Assembly (NCBI RefSeq): GCF_036898095.1
Contig: NC_090768.1
Coordinates: 49,831,047-49,895,046 of the forward strand
Length of the DNA stretch: 64,000 bases
Source of the DNA: Palaemon carinicauda
Taxonomy: Eukaryota > Arthropoda > Malacostraca > Decapoda > Palaemonidae
Reading direction: 5' to 3'
The translations under genes and the position numbers were made by a program. The notes beneath the pieces are model-generated. The model had not been told where the DNA came from. It saw only the letters and a program-made list of their open reading frames with translations, and did not search any database. Below are positions 31,928 through 45,290 of this stretch, piece after piece; positions within the stretch are counted from its first letter, which is position 1, and every line of letters starts with the position of its first letter.

Positions 31928-34900
31928 TCAAGATTTAATCAACTTGATAGAGTTATTTCATTCCATGTTTTCCTAAGTAAGATGTACAGAATATTAGGAT
32001 TTTACCCTTCATATGAACTCTTATGACCTCCTCAGTGACAATTACTGTGCTGGTATGTTTAGCCACTTATTGTACAGTATCTGCAAGATTGTGTGCTGGT
32101 ATTGCAATATGTTTTTGCCATTATAAATTCATTAAAATTTTGAGAAATTGTTTAGTAGATGTAGTGAGACTAATTGGGTAAATTGAAAACGTTTCATATG
32201 ATTCAGGCTCTATTTGATATATCTGAACAGACAAATTCAGCAAGATAAAACATTTCTTGCATTTTAGGAGACCAGTTTTTTTCTTTATGGTGACAATTGT
32301 TGATGTTATTATTTTTCCTTTATTATTGTTGTTATCACTTGATTATTATTAATATTTAAAGTCATAGTGGTGAATACTACTATTTTTAGAAGATACATGT
32401 GGCTAAGCTATTTATTTGACTTTTCTGCTAAAGCTTTTAGCAAGCCATGAAATGTAAAAGCAAGCAACATTACCTTGCTTTGGATTTTTCTTGCATTTCA
32501 GCATAACTGAAATTAATGTAGTGTATAAGAATGGTAATAAGTGCTTACAAACGTGGCGGGTTTATATAGTTTATACCGAGTGCTCACTGAGGTTTATCCT
32601 AGATTATATTAAATTATTTTATTTAACATATTATGGATGAGGAGTACACTATACATAATGTTCGTTTGCTGCATAAAGATACCTATAGCTCTTCCTACTA
32701 ATGGACTGTTGATACAGTGTGATAGTACAGTATGTTAATTTTGACACACTTGTAGTTTTAATAGTGTGCATTGTATTTTTCATAAGGATTTTGGTGTATA
32801 GTTTTTATTCTTTTAGTGTGAATGATCATAGTAAGGGATGTGTCACTAGTGAGTATTATGTTTTTCTTCTGATTTACAAAGGGTTAAGTTATTTTAAAGT
32901 GCTTCAACTATTAAGGCAATATAGGAAGTTCTTGGAATGACTAGATAGAAATTAACTTGTGTTAATTTGTTTTTAGTTCCAACTGTTAGAGGTTATGGCA
33001 TTTTCAATATGTTGGTGATGTTTCATATAAAGTGCCTCACATGAGTCCAAGCCAATATTCATATTTGCATTTAACCCTTTCACCCCCAAGAGGACGTACC
33101 AGTACGTTCTTGCAAAACACTGTTGATTACAAGCTTTTTACATATTTTTGATAATTTAATGAGAAACCTCAGGCATTTTCCAAAAGAATGAGACCAACCT
33201 GACCTCTCTAAGACAAAAATTAAGCCTGTTAGAGCAATTTAAAAACATCATATAGCAAAATGTGCTCAAAATTTAACCTTATGGGGGGGTAAAAGGGTTA
33301 ATGGGCATTAACTATTTGAGAATGGAAACTTAAAAAGTTACTTAGTCCATTAACTCAGTGGTTTGGTTAAATTATTTGTTATAACTAACTCTTTTATCAG
33401 ATCTATTTCAATTTTTTCAACTTCTTCATAAGGCAGGGCATTAATCTTCTGATCAACTCCTAATATATTATCTAGGCTTGGGACTGACATAAGAGTTTAC
33501 GATTGTGATATATTTGCACTGATATTGAAAGATTGTCAATATATCCTTGTTGTCAAATTGCACACTTGAGGATTGATAATCTTGTTCATTTAGCATTAAG
33601 AACTTTAAACATGCCTTTATCTCAAGTATTTGGACAGTGTTTTAAATTGATTTTGTGTTGGCTGTTGAATGAATAACTGTTTTGCGTGTTTTTTAAGTAT
33701 CACAATAGAAATCGCATAGTACTTTTCATTTGGCTGTGAGAACTTACCTAGGTATGAATATACATGAAATTTGGTGTTAAGACTGCTCTTCATTCTCTCA
33801 TTTATGAGGCATGTTGATTTAATCATAGTAATAGACTATTATCTTTGATATTCAAGAAATAAGCTGAACCAAATGATAATCACAAATCAAGTATAGCAAG
33901 GTAGAAACTGGAAGAGTACGAAAATGTCCATGATATTTCATGGTGCAATGTTATGGATGTGACAGAAGTGGAGACTTGGTAGAAATGGTGTAGTGATCCT
34001 ATTGTTGATACCACTCTCTCTCTCTCATCAAGTATTAAGGTCAGAGACTTATGTAGCATATACATTTGAAAAAATTGCTTTACATGGTTTGTTACATAAT
34101 TTAGAAGTACAGTACTGTGAGGTAATGTGTGTTTTTCTTTTTATAAGTCATTAGAATATATTTTTATGATGTATGCTGTAATCATGACTTGTTCATACTC
34201 TAAAATCCATTGCTTGAAAAATTTGTATTTGACTAGTATCAAGTTCTGGATTACAGACAACTATATCTTAGCAGTGGTTTACTAGGCTTGTGTTGACATG
34301 AGGTCCAGAGTGGTACTTTCTCTCTCCACTCATTGACCCCTACTTCGAGTAGGTCACATTCATTTGAGCTATGAGTATGTATTTGTAACTCACATGACCC
34401 AGTTAAAAATGCAGAGAATGAAGGCAAATCTTTCAATGAAACATGTTTTATGAGTTTGTCCACTTTTAGGGTCTATTTTGTGTACCAAGAACAAACCCTT
34501 TTGGGCCAGCTCAATGAGACCTAAGAAAGTTAAATGAGTGATCTAGTCAAACTTTTGAAAAGGTTACTAAGCACAACAATGTTCCCCTTTCTACCCCTTT
34601 TCAGGCAACCAACGCCATTATTGCCATATGTTTCCCCTACTGTCATTCATTATTATCTTCAAGTAAATATAAATACTGTACTTGGTTTTAATTTATTTTC
34701 TCTTCTGACTTTTTTCATTTAAATGTTTCATAAAATTTATGCTAGTTGAAAACTGTATGCACTTGTCTCTACATTTCTTATTTGATATTTTTTACCATCC
34801 ATATTATTTGGCCCTTTTATTCCTAAAAAGGAACAGCATTTTCAGAATACTGTATGGCTGTTGTTCTCTCCTAGACAGTTGATCTCAAGACTATTTAGGG

Positions 34901-36229
34901 ACATGGACTTTGGTAACTTAACTTGGAAATGAATAAAGGTTAGTAGATAAGAGAAGAAAATTTATGATAACGAAGTACAATGAATGTGGCTTAGTCATTC
35001 CATTATTATTTTGCCTTTAGAGGTATCCTAAATTTCTTTTAAATCGATATATCCCATTGGCACATTTTCCTATGGAAAATAGTTATGATAGCATTGTAGA
35101 AACCATCACTTTCAGATGAAGTGTGGTACATTTGATTTGCACCATAGAAAAACTTATATTTATATAAATTTCTTGTTCTAATATTTTCATCCTTAGGTTT
35201 CTCAAAGTCATACCAAATCCGAGGAGTAATGTCTTACTGTATTAGAATGCTGTAACCTCCCTTGCTGAGATCTGCTCATCCATGTCTTCATTTATTTTTT
35301 GTTTTACTGTTGCATGTGTTAGCAGCTAGAAAGATGTTTGGAATCCTTCAACCCTATAACTTTATCTTTCATACTTTCAAGGTAACTAGCACCAAGTATT
35401 TTGGGGTCACTAGCATATTCCCATGTACATAGTAAGTATTATTCAATCCTGTCTTGAATGTACATGCTAAGTACAAGTGTCATGCTTCACAATGTGGGTT
35501 CATCCTTACTAAGAGCAACTCTCCAAGTCTTCACAATCCAGGCATGGGAAACGCACAGTCTCCAATTGCTTTTCAGAATTTTACATTCAACAACTATCCT
35601 CCTGCCCTAATACCATTGTAGGCAAATAAAAAACTCCTCTTCTTTGAAATATTTGAGCTCATGAGAATGGGCAAATGAATGATGGGGGAATTGTTGTAGA
35701 GAAATACTTGTTTTGTGTTTCTAAAACTCATGTTTCCTCAGCAACCTATACTTTTACGTAGCTGTTTCAAGTGGTTGCTACAACCTTTTAGGTCTTCACT
35801 CTATACAAGAAGTAAAGATAAATTCTTATAGTAAATGGTGCCAGTAAATCAAGCTCCCCCAGGTTCCCTAACATTGGATCACTTATTGTATGTCGATTTT
35901 TCAAGATACTTGTTCAGAACACAACATCCAGCATGTTACTCCAAAATGTGGGAACATTGAAGCAGTCTTCTGGTGACTTTTTCTTTAATTTCTTAATAAC
36001 TTACCAGTAGGGTACTAAATTATTGATGAGATTTGGCAGCACTTAAGATTATTGCAAATTATTGCAATAATTCATCTGAACTCTGCTAGGGAAACTTTAA
36101 CTTTTAAAATTACTTAATATCTCCATAATTTTAATTGTTCTTCCATTGTCTAAATGGATCATCAAGAACCTTTCACAAATTGGCCTAAGCTCCTTCATCA
36201 GCCTTTCTTCAGGGAGTTCCACTAACTCT
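31928..36229. other. TMEM87 3' flank and intergenic DNA
   Basis: The first part must be the 3' UTR. A TTAA MITE lies at 33071-33301. I find no exon, RNA gene or further repeat that I can support. Open frames here are short and AT-biased. Confidence 0.5.
33071..33301. mobile_element. TTAA-flanked MITE (piggyBac-like ends), copy B
   Basis: Starts TTAACCCTTTCACCCCCAAG and ends GGGGGTAAAAGGGTTAA. Internally it is the reverse complement of copy A at 8.5 kb (GAATGAGACCAACCTGACCT complements that copy). It is shorter at one end and has lost one half of copy A's perfect palindrome. Confidence 0.8.
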
Positions 36230-37230
36230 AGCATATTTCAGATTTATTAGTGGGAGTTCAAGTGAAGTTTCAGTTTCTTAAAGCTTTATTTCTAAAGCAG
36301 TCCAAGTCATTGCCAATCTAGAATGGATATCTGTCACGTACAGTATCTACCAATCTAGGTGTAAGATCTCGGGCAATTTATGTAATGGCAACAACCTGGA
36401 TGTTATCTAAGTTGATCCCATTAGAGCAGACATTTCTTCAAGGGATGAATTTAGGTGCTTCACTTGACTGTATAAGGATATTTCAATATTTTGAAAAAGA
36501 GGTATCCCATAGATCTCTCGGGTTGCCTTCCTGGGTTCTGCCCCCAGTGTAGAGGATTCTTATCATGTCCATCGTATGGGTCAATTTTTATTGAAAATTG
36601 TATTTCTGCTGACTCTTGCTATTCCTTATTGGGTTTGCAAGTTTCATGTCTTTTCAGGTAAAATGAAAAAAAATGCAAAGATAAGGTTCCATTGGGATGT
36701 TGTTTTTATCAGATGTAACATAACTTTTCTACAAAGATCAGGTTTCATGTAACTTTTCTGCAAAAATCAGATTATAAATTCCTTTTTTGCCCCCCCCCCC
36801 CCCCCATTACTTCCTTACCTGTCTTACTAAATTAGGGGGATCTTCTCCAATGCCCTGTATGAACAATCAAGGAATATCTTTGAAGCACAGAGAATGTTAG
36901 ACAAGTATTTTTTTTTTTAATATATCACCCATTGTCAGAAACATCTCTCCATTGATGTAATTTGCTTTTGGTTCAGGCAGGTCATTCTGTAGGCTTATAA
37001 AGATGTCTGAGGATCAAGTCTCTATGATGAAAGTTGAGGGTTATGAGTTATAGGCATTCTTTACATCTTTATTATTTAACAAAAAACATGCTGTCATTGC
37101 TCTGTTCAATTCTGATGCCTGGATGTGCAGTCTACTTTTATTAGATTTCATCGGAGGTATCTCACTCACAAATTTTTAGATATATTTTCTGAAAAGCTAG
37201 CTTTCGCTGATGGGGATTGGAAGAGCTCAT
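36230..37230 (+). pseudogene. Highly decayed DIRS tyrosine recombinase
   Basis: In shifting frames this reads SKAVQVIANLEW then IYQSRCKISG (core-binding domain), ISRVAFLGSAPSVED, LLKIVFLLTLAIPYWVCKFH (position of the LASAKRVSEIH arginine motif, Arg lost) and FFTSLLFNKKHAVIALF (after the H-x-x-R position). The order matches the intact recombinase at 21.0-22.15 kb. Many stops are present, so this is an old copy. Its ends are not visible. Confidence 0.45.
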
Positions 37231-39739
37231 ATTCTTTATGTTTAAATTTATTTACTGTACATTCTTGTGAGTACTGTACTTCTTTTTTGCTTGAGTGAAG
37301 GGGTAAATTTTCTATTTTTCTTTAAACTTGAACCTGGCAAATTACAGTACAACCTTTATTCTAGTCATAGTATTCCTCTTTATTCCATGACCCTTTATTT
37401 GATATTAGAGCTTTGTTAACTCCTGACATATCCCCTCCCCAGATGCAAATCTTTGTCCCATTGTCTTCCATTTTTTATTTAATTATGCAGCATCTCTTCC
37501 AAAGATGCTGCTAAGTCTGTATCAAAGTGGACTTTGATATTTTTTAAGTTGATAATTTATTTTTTTCTACTTAATCCCATTACTTTTACACAATTGTCAA
37601 TCTTTTGACCCTTATGCTTTTTTAAAGTCAGTTCAAATTGGAGACAGTACATAAATTTTAGGTACCGTAAATATCCCAGCGCTGATGCCAGTGAAGCAAT
37701 TCAGTGCCCAATTGTATGTAGATGAACCCAATAGTTACGCTATGTGGTAAAAGTTAAAAGAGGTTGGACAGCAAGGTGGAAGAAAAGAACCAAGGAAGGA
37801 GGTCAAGTCAAAGGATATGAATTAACTGCAGCTAAGGGCTGAAGGAATGCTGCAAAGACCATTAGTAAAGCCTACAGTGCATCACACGATGAACGCTAAC
37901 GGTACCGGTACCTCTTTACGTAATTTAGACAGACTACAAAGTAAGTGATTCAGTTTGTCGCTAAAGTACTTGAGGGAATCATATACTCAGGTGACATATG
38001 ATCTTGAGATTCTTCTTTCATCTTTTATGGAGTGTACAGGAGCTCAAATAGCCTCCATTAAAGTAGTAATGAGTTTGTATGAAATAAATATATATATATA
38101 TATTTTTCCTGCCTGCATACTGAATTCTTGTATACTTCATTTTGCGCTGTATGAGTAATCTCAAAGTAACTCTAGCCGAGAACCTAAATGAGGGAGAGGC
38201 ATAATTTTGTTGACACAACCTAACTTGTTATCAACCACTGCTAAGATTGTTTTGTGAATCAGGATTTGTTATAAATGCCCTTACTATTAAAAACAAGGTA
38301 TTGTAAAGTGAAGGTTTCTGCAAAGCATTAAGGTTGTAAGAAACAATTTTTTTTTTGTATAGATGGGTGAACTGGCAAATTCAGATACATGTTTGGTAAG
38401 TAATATTATTTGTATTCTGGAATTTATTTATGTGATACTTGTTTAAGCATTACTGTCATGTATTAGCAATATTCATTTGAACAAAACTGCACACTCGGTA
38501 TTCTTATTGTGTGCTCTTCACCTTTTTCAAAGTGGGTATTCATCTGCACAAACATACCAGTCATAGAACATGTATAAGATGAAATGAATAACGTTAAGTA
38601 GTTTAGAGTGCAGTCAGATGTCATTGTTGGTAATAAAAGAATCTTATAATTAGTTTTGTTATTTTGAATGCAAGCCAGGAACAGTTATTTTTGAATATTA
38701 AAGAACCACTGTTATGCTGACCTTGGAAATAACAGTATTACACTATCAATATTGTGGATGAAGGAAGCGGGAGAGACCCGGCTTCTCAAATTTTTCCTTT
38801 ATGTGTTTTCCTCTTTATACAAACATGATTTGCTGCTTTTAACTAAGTCATTTGACTACTTTCAGAACATTTAAGTATAATGAAAATGGGCAGGATGCCT
38901 TTTCACCCATGAAATTGTGGTAGCAAAAGCATACAAGCAAGATGAAAATCTTGTGTCAAGCTATGCTCTTGGTTCCAAGTTTTATCTCAAGTGTGTGATA
39001 ATAATGAAGTCACTAGTAACATTGTGCATATCTAGATGCACTGTAAGCCATACCATATATGTAAGAGAGGGATTTATCAATTTCTTAAGATTTTTGGTAA
39101 ACAGGAAAGTAACCTTGATGAGTTGTAACTCTCATCACAAATACATAAGACCTTATAGGTGAACATATGGAAACATAAATTTGCTGAACCTTTTAAACTT
39201 GAAAAGTAAACCTTATACAGGTTACAGCCATATTAGAATGGAAGTGAAAAATTGATCATGGCAAACAATCTTAAAGACACCAGATTCAACCTGTTCTTAT
39301 CCTTGCTTCATGTTTGGAGCAAATTCTTGTAAAGATTTATTTTTACTATTACTGTACAGTAATCTCTCGGCTAGCCCGGATGTTACATTGCAGGCAATTT
39401 TGCCAAGTTCCAGTGCCAGGATACCTATCTGAAACTCATAAATCCAATCCATCGGACTTGAAAGTACTCTCCTTAAATCAGTCATGTTGACAACTTGTTC
39501 AATAATATAAGATTATTCAAGTTACTGTTAGCATTTTAGGGTTGCTAGCTTGATAGGTCTGAAACAGTATTATTTATGTGAACTGGAAACTTTGATGTTA
39601 ATATTTATAGTGAGGCGTCTTTAGTTACTGACTGATAGCGATTCAAGCCCCATCCCCCTTGAAAGCTCATTAAGAAGTCACTTCGACCTTCACCTAGAAC
39701 TTGCAAGGTTGCTGAGGAGGGAAGCATAACTTAGAGGAC
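37231..39739. other. Unassigned AT-rich DNA
   Basis: Nothing firm is seen. One possible micro-exon at 38363-38395 is listed separately. A short (AT)n tract occurs near 38087-38103. Confidence 0.5.
38363..38395 (+). other. Possible micro-exon, unknown gene
   Basis: 33 bp between a good acceptor (a T run then GTATAG) and a consensus donor (gtaagt), with an open frame MGELANSDTCL in phase 0. It lies 6.4 kb beyond the TMEM87 stop. The sequence does not resemble TMEM87 or ECD. It could be an alternative terminal exon, a piece of an unseen gene, or chance. Confidence 0.2.
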
Positions 39740-42700
39740 TTGTGTTTGTGTAGTTAGGAAAAATATATATTACTGTACATTAAACATTTATGATTTCTTC
39801 CTACGCAGATATAACCGTTCATCCTTTAATAGGAGACTTATCCTGAGGAGGGAGGAAGTTTCTATAACCAAACTGGCTGGTTTAAAATGCCGGTATGTCT
39901 AGTACTCTGTCCTTATGAAGAGGAAGTGTGTTAATACCAATCCATTTCCCATTACATGAGTATCAGGGAATTAGGCTAAGTTACTGTTGTAGACAAGAAA
40001 TCATAGAACTATAAATTGATGGGTTCACATTACTATCCATCTTCACCCTTGTCAGGAGGATGGAGGAATAAGTACTTTTATCTTAAGAATAAGAGAATAG
40101 TTACTTGGTATGGTGTGTCACAGCCATCAAAGACCATTTCAGCAACATAATGATCCAACCTCTGCACCCCAAGGGAGGGGAGGGAGTAGAGAGAAAAAGG
40201 GTGATATTCTTACTCTCATCCTAAATGGATGTTGTAACCGTTGTATTAGGGGAGATGCGTCTTGTTCTATGAGGGATGCTACACCAACTGCTGAGCAGCT
40301 ACCACAGGTCCTAAGGAAAAAGTGTTAAGTGACCTGTGGTTCATTAGAGTAGATCATGGGCCTTGAAGGTTGTCTTGACATTTCCACACTCTTACCTTCA
40401 GAACTTAGCCAACCAACAGGTTCCTCTGAAAGGCTAATTATACACCAACTCTTCTAACATCTTGTGTGCCTGTATGTCGGTTGTTCCAGGTTGTTCTTTG
40501 CCTGGTTCAACACTCTATTAATTTATGGTTTCTCAGAGACAGAGACAGAAACAAAGTGTTTCTGGTTATTTTTTTCTTGAGCTTGTCTTTGCTGATAAAA
40601 AGGTTTTGCAATTGTGTTATAAATAGCTGCATTCTTTTGAGGTAGCATCATAGTGTCCTTTCAGGGCATAGAATCAACTCCTCTGGATTGTCAGCTATAT
40701 AGTGTTCTTTCAGGGCATAGAATCAACTCCTCTGGATTGTCAGCTATTTAGTGTCCTTTCAGGCATAGAATCAACTCCTCTGGATTGTCGGCTACCTTCC
40801 TAAGGGAGAGGAAATTAAAAGTGAATCGAATCTTGGGTTGTTTACGGTGGGGTTTTGCGTTTTTGCTTCTAATTCCAGAATGAAGGAATATAATACTTTC
40901 CTCCAATCCTTATGGTGGCAGATGAGATACAACAGTCTGTGTAGCTTGCTTACATGTTTTGTTGAAGCCAAAGCAAGAATAAAAAGGCTTTTAAGGGACA
41001 GGTCCCTATCCAAAACTATTTAGTATTTCGTAAGGGGCCTTTTTTAAGTCCTGAGAATCCTTGTTACGTTGCAAGAGGAGATTTATAGTGCTCTTGGCTG
41101 ACAGTTTTGTTTGAAACTATCACCATCAACAATTTCCATGAAGAGGAAAGGTCGACTCCTTTCTGTTTAACGACATGTCTTGATGCTGAGCGGTAGCCTT
41201 TTACCACTGAAACTAAAAGAATTTTCTCTGCGTAAGAAAACTAATAAGTCCACTATTAGTTGGATAGATGGTCTGAGAGAAGTGCCCCTTCTATGGCACC
41301 AATCGTAGATGGTCCGTTTGGCCTGGTAGACTGCCATAGATGATCTTTTGAGGTATCCAGACATCTTTTGCACAGTTTTGTGAAAAACACTCTCTGAGAT
41401 GCTGGATAAGCTTGGCCCATGAAGAGACAAGTACTTCAGGGAGCTGTGTTGTCTCCAAAGATGTGGTTGACGAAAAAAGTCCGGTCTATTGGGTAGCTAT
41501 CTTGGAGCCTTGGATAACGGCACCAGAAGGTCCAGGTACCATTCTGCATGCAGCCACTTCGGGACTACCAATGTCATCTTGAGGTTTTGAGTATTCCACA
41601 CATTATTACCCTTGTGATAAAGCAGAACAGCAGAAAAACATAAATGTTGAGACTAAATACTTGAATGAATACCTGGAGGCAGTCGACAGACAAAATCTCA
41701 AGGCTTTTAACTTGAAGACATTGCCCCCGAACGAGAACCAGAGAAACTTTCTTGACAATAGATGTACAGGGATCTGGAAATATGCATCTCCGATCTAGAA
41801 GTCACATACAGTTTATAATCATCCTTCCTGATGGCATTTCTTACAGTGTTTGCTGTCTCCCATCTGAATGGTGTTTGGAGAACAAATTTGTTCAAAGTGG
41901 AGAGGTTGATTAGTGTTCTCCAGCTTCATGTTGACTATTCTACTAGAAGTCGGTTGTAAAAGCCTGGACCCCTGTGCAGGACTACTTGATGCACATCTTT
42001 GTCCAAAATATTCTGGATTGTAGCTTGTATGATGCAGTCTTAATGTGATCTTTGAGAATATGGTGATAACGTCATTGGTTTCCGAGTCAAAAAGGGCGAG
42101 AGAAGATAAGTGAAATGAGGTATCCCTGTTTGAAGACGTCCATTGTCCAGTCCCTTTTACTCCCACCTCGCCCACCAGCTTGAGAGGCATCTCCCCATTC
42201 ATTGCAATTGCAGGGGGAGAGACTGCCTTCCCTTCCAGGACCTAGCCATCCTCCTGCCTCTTCCCCTTCTTGTTTGGCAGAAACAGCTGGGCAGCATCAG
42301 TCTATCTTCTGGAGGTAGATGCTAACTGTGTCATTGACCTTGCCGTGACAACTGTTTTCCTGAGTACTGACTTTAAAGGTGTTGTCAGTCTCAATTTCAT
42401 TCCAGGAGCTGGTGTTGTTTTCCTGAAGGAGACTGCTCGAAGGAAAAGCAGGTCTTGGTTCGATTTCCTTCATTTCTCAATTGTTTCTTCTACTTCCTCT
42501 GTAGTGAACAGGACTGGATTATCAGTAATTGGGATATTTCTTAGCGTTAAAGCCTTCCTTTGTCCAATTTGCCTCGTGAACGTTGCAGCTATGGCGTCTT
42601 CGTTTCATGACCCTGTTGGTCCATTGGTTTGTTAATTGGTGGGCCAGAAAGGTGACTGCCTTTGCTCCAATGAACTAAGTCCGTAAACGGTTTCTTCTTC

Positions 42701-43187
42701 TCAGGGTCTGATAGGTCCTGAGAATAGACAAACAAAGCCACCATCCCTGACCAGTGGTCCAGCCATGACCTTGCTTGAAGGCAAGCCATAGCTGTAGCTT
42801 CCATTTTAGATGATTCTAAGGCTGAACAGATGGTTGGGTCAACAACTTTCCTAATTAGGTTCCTGGCATGAGTATAGAGACAGATACATCAACTGGGAGA
42901 GGTAAAAAAAAACACAGTCTTCCGTTACATAGAAATGTCTTTGTCTCAAGAGGGCCAGGGAATAAGATTACAGTATATTTGATTGGGTGCTCCTAAGTTA
43001 GTTCCTGCTGCCAGAGACTTACAGGTCCACATTGTCAATTGCTTCCCTGGCTAGATCCAACTAAAGAAGTCCTAAAAGTGTTTAAGCCACTTGTGATGTC
43101 TCGAAAAGCTTTTTGATGGCTGTCTTATGGCATTTCTTCTCCGCTTTGATTGTTTCTCCCAAATCATTAACCTACCCAAGGAGAGCC
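39740..43187 (-). mobile_element. Decayed antisense DIRS element running to the assembly gap
   Basis: In reverse orientation, the RNase H tail is at about 41525-41580 (complement reads MTLVVPKWLHAEWYLD), the recombinase N-terminus at 41167-41430 (MAVYQAKRTIYDWCHRRG, then FLRRENSFSFSGKRL), and its catalytic segment at 40792-41013 (LFILALASTKHVSKLHRLL, Arg changed to His). A sequence like the DIRS ends (TAGTTAGGAAAAATATATAT) is near 39754. Broken frames at 41.8-42.8 kb occupy the gag position. RT and the left terminal repeat are not found, and the latter could be in the gap. Confidence 0.6.
40651..40793. repeat. 49-bp tandem repeat, three copies
   Basis: The unit begins TAGTGTCCTTTCAGGGCATA and ends CTCTGGATTGTCAGCTAT. 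The third copy lacks one G. It sits inside the antisense DIRS remnant, within the recombinase region. Confidence 0.9.
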
Positions 43188-43687
43188 NNNNNNNNNNNNN
43201 NNNNNNNNNNNNNNNNNNNNNNNNNNNNNNNNNNNNNNNNNNNNNNNNNNNNNNNNNNNNNNNNNNNNNNNNNNNNNNNNNNNNNNNNNNNNNNNNNNNN
43301 NNNNNNNNNNNNNNNNNNNNNNNNNNNNNNNNNNNNNNNNNNNNNNNNNNNNNNNNNNNNNNNNNNNNNNNNNNNNNNNNNNNNNNNNNNNNNNNNNNNN
43401 NNNNNNNNNNNNNNNNNNNNNNNNNNNNNNNNNNNNNNNNNNNNNNNNNNNNNNNNNNNNNNNNNNNNNNNNNNNNNNNNNNNNNNNNNNNNNNNNNNNN
43501 NNNNNNNNNNNNNNNNNNNNNNNNNNNNNNNNNNNNNNNNNNNNNNNNNNNNNNNNNNNNNNNNNNNNNNNNNNNNNNNNNNNNNNNNNNNNNNNNNNNN
43601 NNNNNNNNNNNNNNNNNNNNNNNNNNNNNNNNNNNNNNNNNNNNNNNNNNNNNNNNNNNNNNNNNNNNNNNNNNNNNNNNNNNNNNN
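43188..43687. other. Assembly gap, exactly 500 N
   Basis: The round length indicates a conventional placeholder, so its true size is unknown. It lies between the TMEM87 3' end and the first visible ECD exon. The N-terminal ECD exons could be missing here. Confidence 0.98.
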
Positions 43688-43726
43688 GGGTGCGGAAGCT
43701 GGGGGTTTGTCCTTTTTATAGATTGT

Positions 43727-43729
<3 letters not shown>

Positions 43730-43801
<72 letters not shown>
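43730..43801. repeat. (CT)n microsatellite
   Basis: About 70 bp of pure CT directly after the assembly gap. Such a tract may be why the assembly broke here. Confidence 0.95.
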
Positions 43802-43804
<3 letters not shown>

Positions 43805-44305
43805 AGAGCATCAGAATTAGAAAGCTTTCGGTTATGTCCTTGGCAACATTGATTTTCGATAAGTCGTTAACAGATTTTGAGAACAAAATCTGGTTTTCTC
43901 ACATTTTCCCAAATTAAGTTTCTTGGGAAAAGAAAAGATTCAAAATCCGAGACCTTACCAAAATGACATTATTTTCTTCTTCAAAGAAGGATGAATATTA
44001 GTGATGAACTTTAATGAAATTAATGATTATATTTCTGATGTTCTAATTGATTTTAGAGAAAGAAAGAAGTTAACCAATGAAAAGAATATGGTGAATATGA
44101 AGACTGGCTTTGTAATGTGAGTTACGTTTTAGAGTCGCGAAGTAATTTTGTTATTAAAACTGTAACAGGTCTCAACTCCTATGAAAGTCATCTGGGAGTG
44201 TTGACTTTATCAGCCAAGTTGCATGCAGAGGGACACACCTTTGCTACCTTCATACTTATGTTGTAAAAGCACGCAGCAGAAATTTAATTATGATGAAACC
44301 TCCTC

Positions 44306-44309
44306 CTCT

Positions 44310-44386
<77 letters not shown>
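44306..44386. repeat. (CT)n microsatellite
   Basis: About 80 bp of CT repeats with one extra C at 44329. Confidence 0.95.
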
Positions 44387-44387
<1 letters not shown>

Positions 44388-45127
44388 GATAGTGGTCTTT
44401 TTACTGGAGAATAATATTTGAATATGAATTAAAAGTTCGAAGCTTTATTATTATTTTTCTCATATCGTTTCAAAACTGTAAAAGATTATTACATTATTCT
44501 TATTGCTCCTGTTTTTATTATTCATAATCTTTTGAGACTTTTTTCGTGAATAACGTCGACAATTTCGTAAGTTTCGCATCGTATTGCAAGATATATTAGA
44601 ATCAGAATTGTGGAACCTAATTCCAAAGCCATACATAAAAGAGAAAAGGATAAGTTCTCTCTGCTAAGCCAAACACTCCTTAAAGTAATATTTTGTTTCT
44701 GGCGTTTTCCGTTTTTCTCCTGTTTAATTCTAGTTTTTTGTAATTGTTTTCCCAAAATAATAAGATATAATCAAAAGTGGCTAATGGTAAATATGAAATG
44801 AAGATTAGAGTTATTAGAATTCATAGTTATTCTCATTTTTTTTTCCATGAAACAAAATATTTGTTAATGGTAATGTCACCACAATAGACGCGACATAACT
44901 TTCCTCCTTTTTTATTAAATGAAAATAAAGATCAGATAAACTGTAATACCAAACAGAATGTATTATATCCTTCTTTTCCAATCTCGCCAAATGGCACAGA
45001 TATCATTGTTCTGTGGAAGAAGAAGAAATTAGTATCAAGTCCCAAAGACTGGCGAAAGGCGATGAAGATATTCATTGACGTTTTTACTATAAATTTTGTT
45101 TGTTCATATCCTAGGCAGAATTCTGAA

Positions 45128-45128
45128 C

Positions 45129-45193
<65 letters not shown>

Positions 45194-45290
45194 ATGCTAA
45201 TCTACAACCCTAGTTGGAAAAGTAGAATGCTATAAGCCCATGGACCCCAACCGAGAAAATAGCCCAGTGAGGAAAGGAAACAATGAAAAA
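45128..45290 (-). repeat. LINE 3' tail with (TAA)n end, antisense
   Basis: (TTA)n at 45132-45192 followed by CTACAACCCTAGTTGGAAAA, GCTATAAGCCCATGG and AGCCCAGTGAGGAAAGGAAA. On the minus strand this is the same tail as at 47.5, 48.0, 57.6, 58.3 and 59.5 kb. Confidence 0.8.

Noticed and set aside
43113..43852. Long open frames of 200-240 codons across 43.1-43.85 kb
   Set aside because: They run through the 500-N gap and a (CT)n tract, so they are artefacts.
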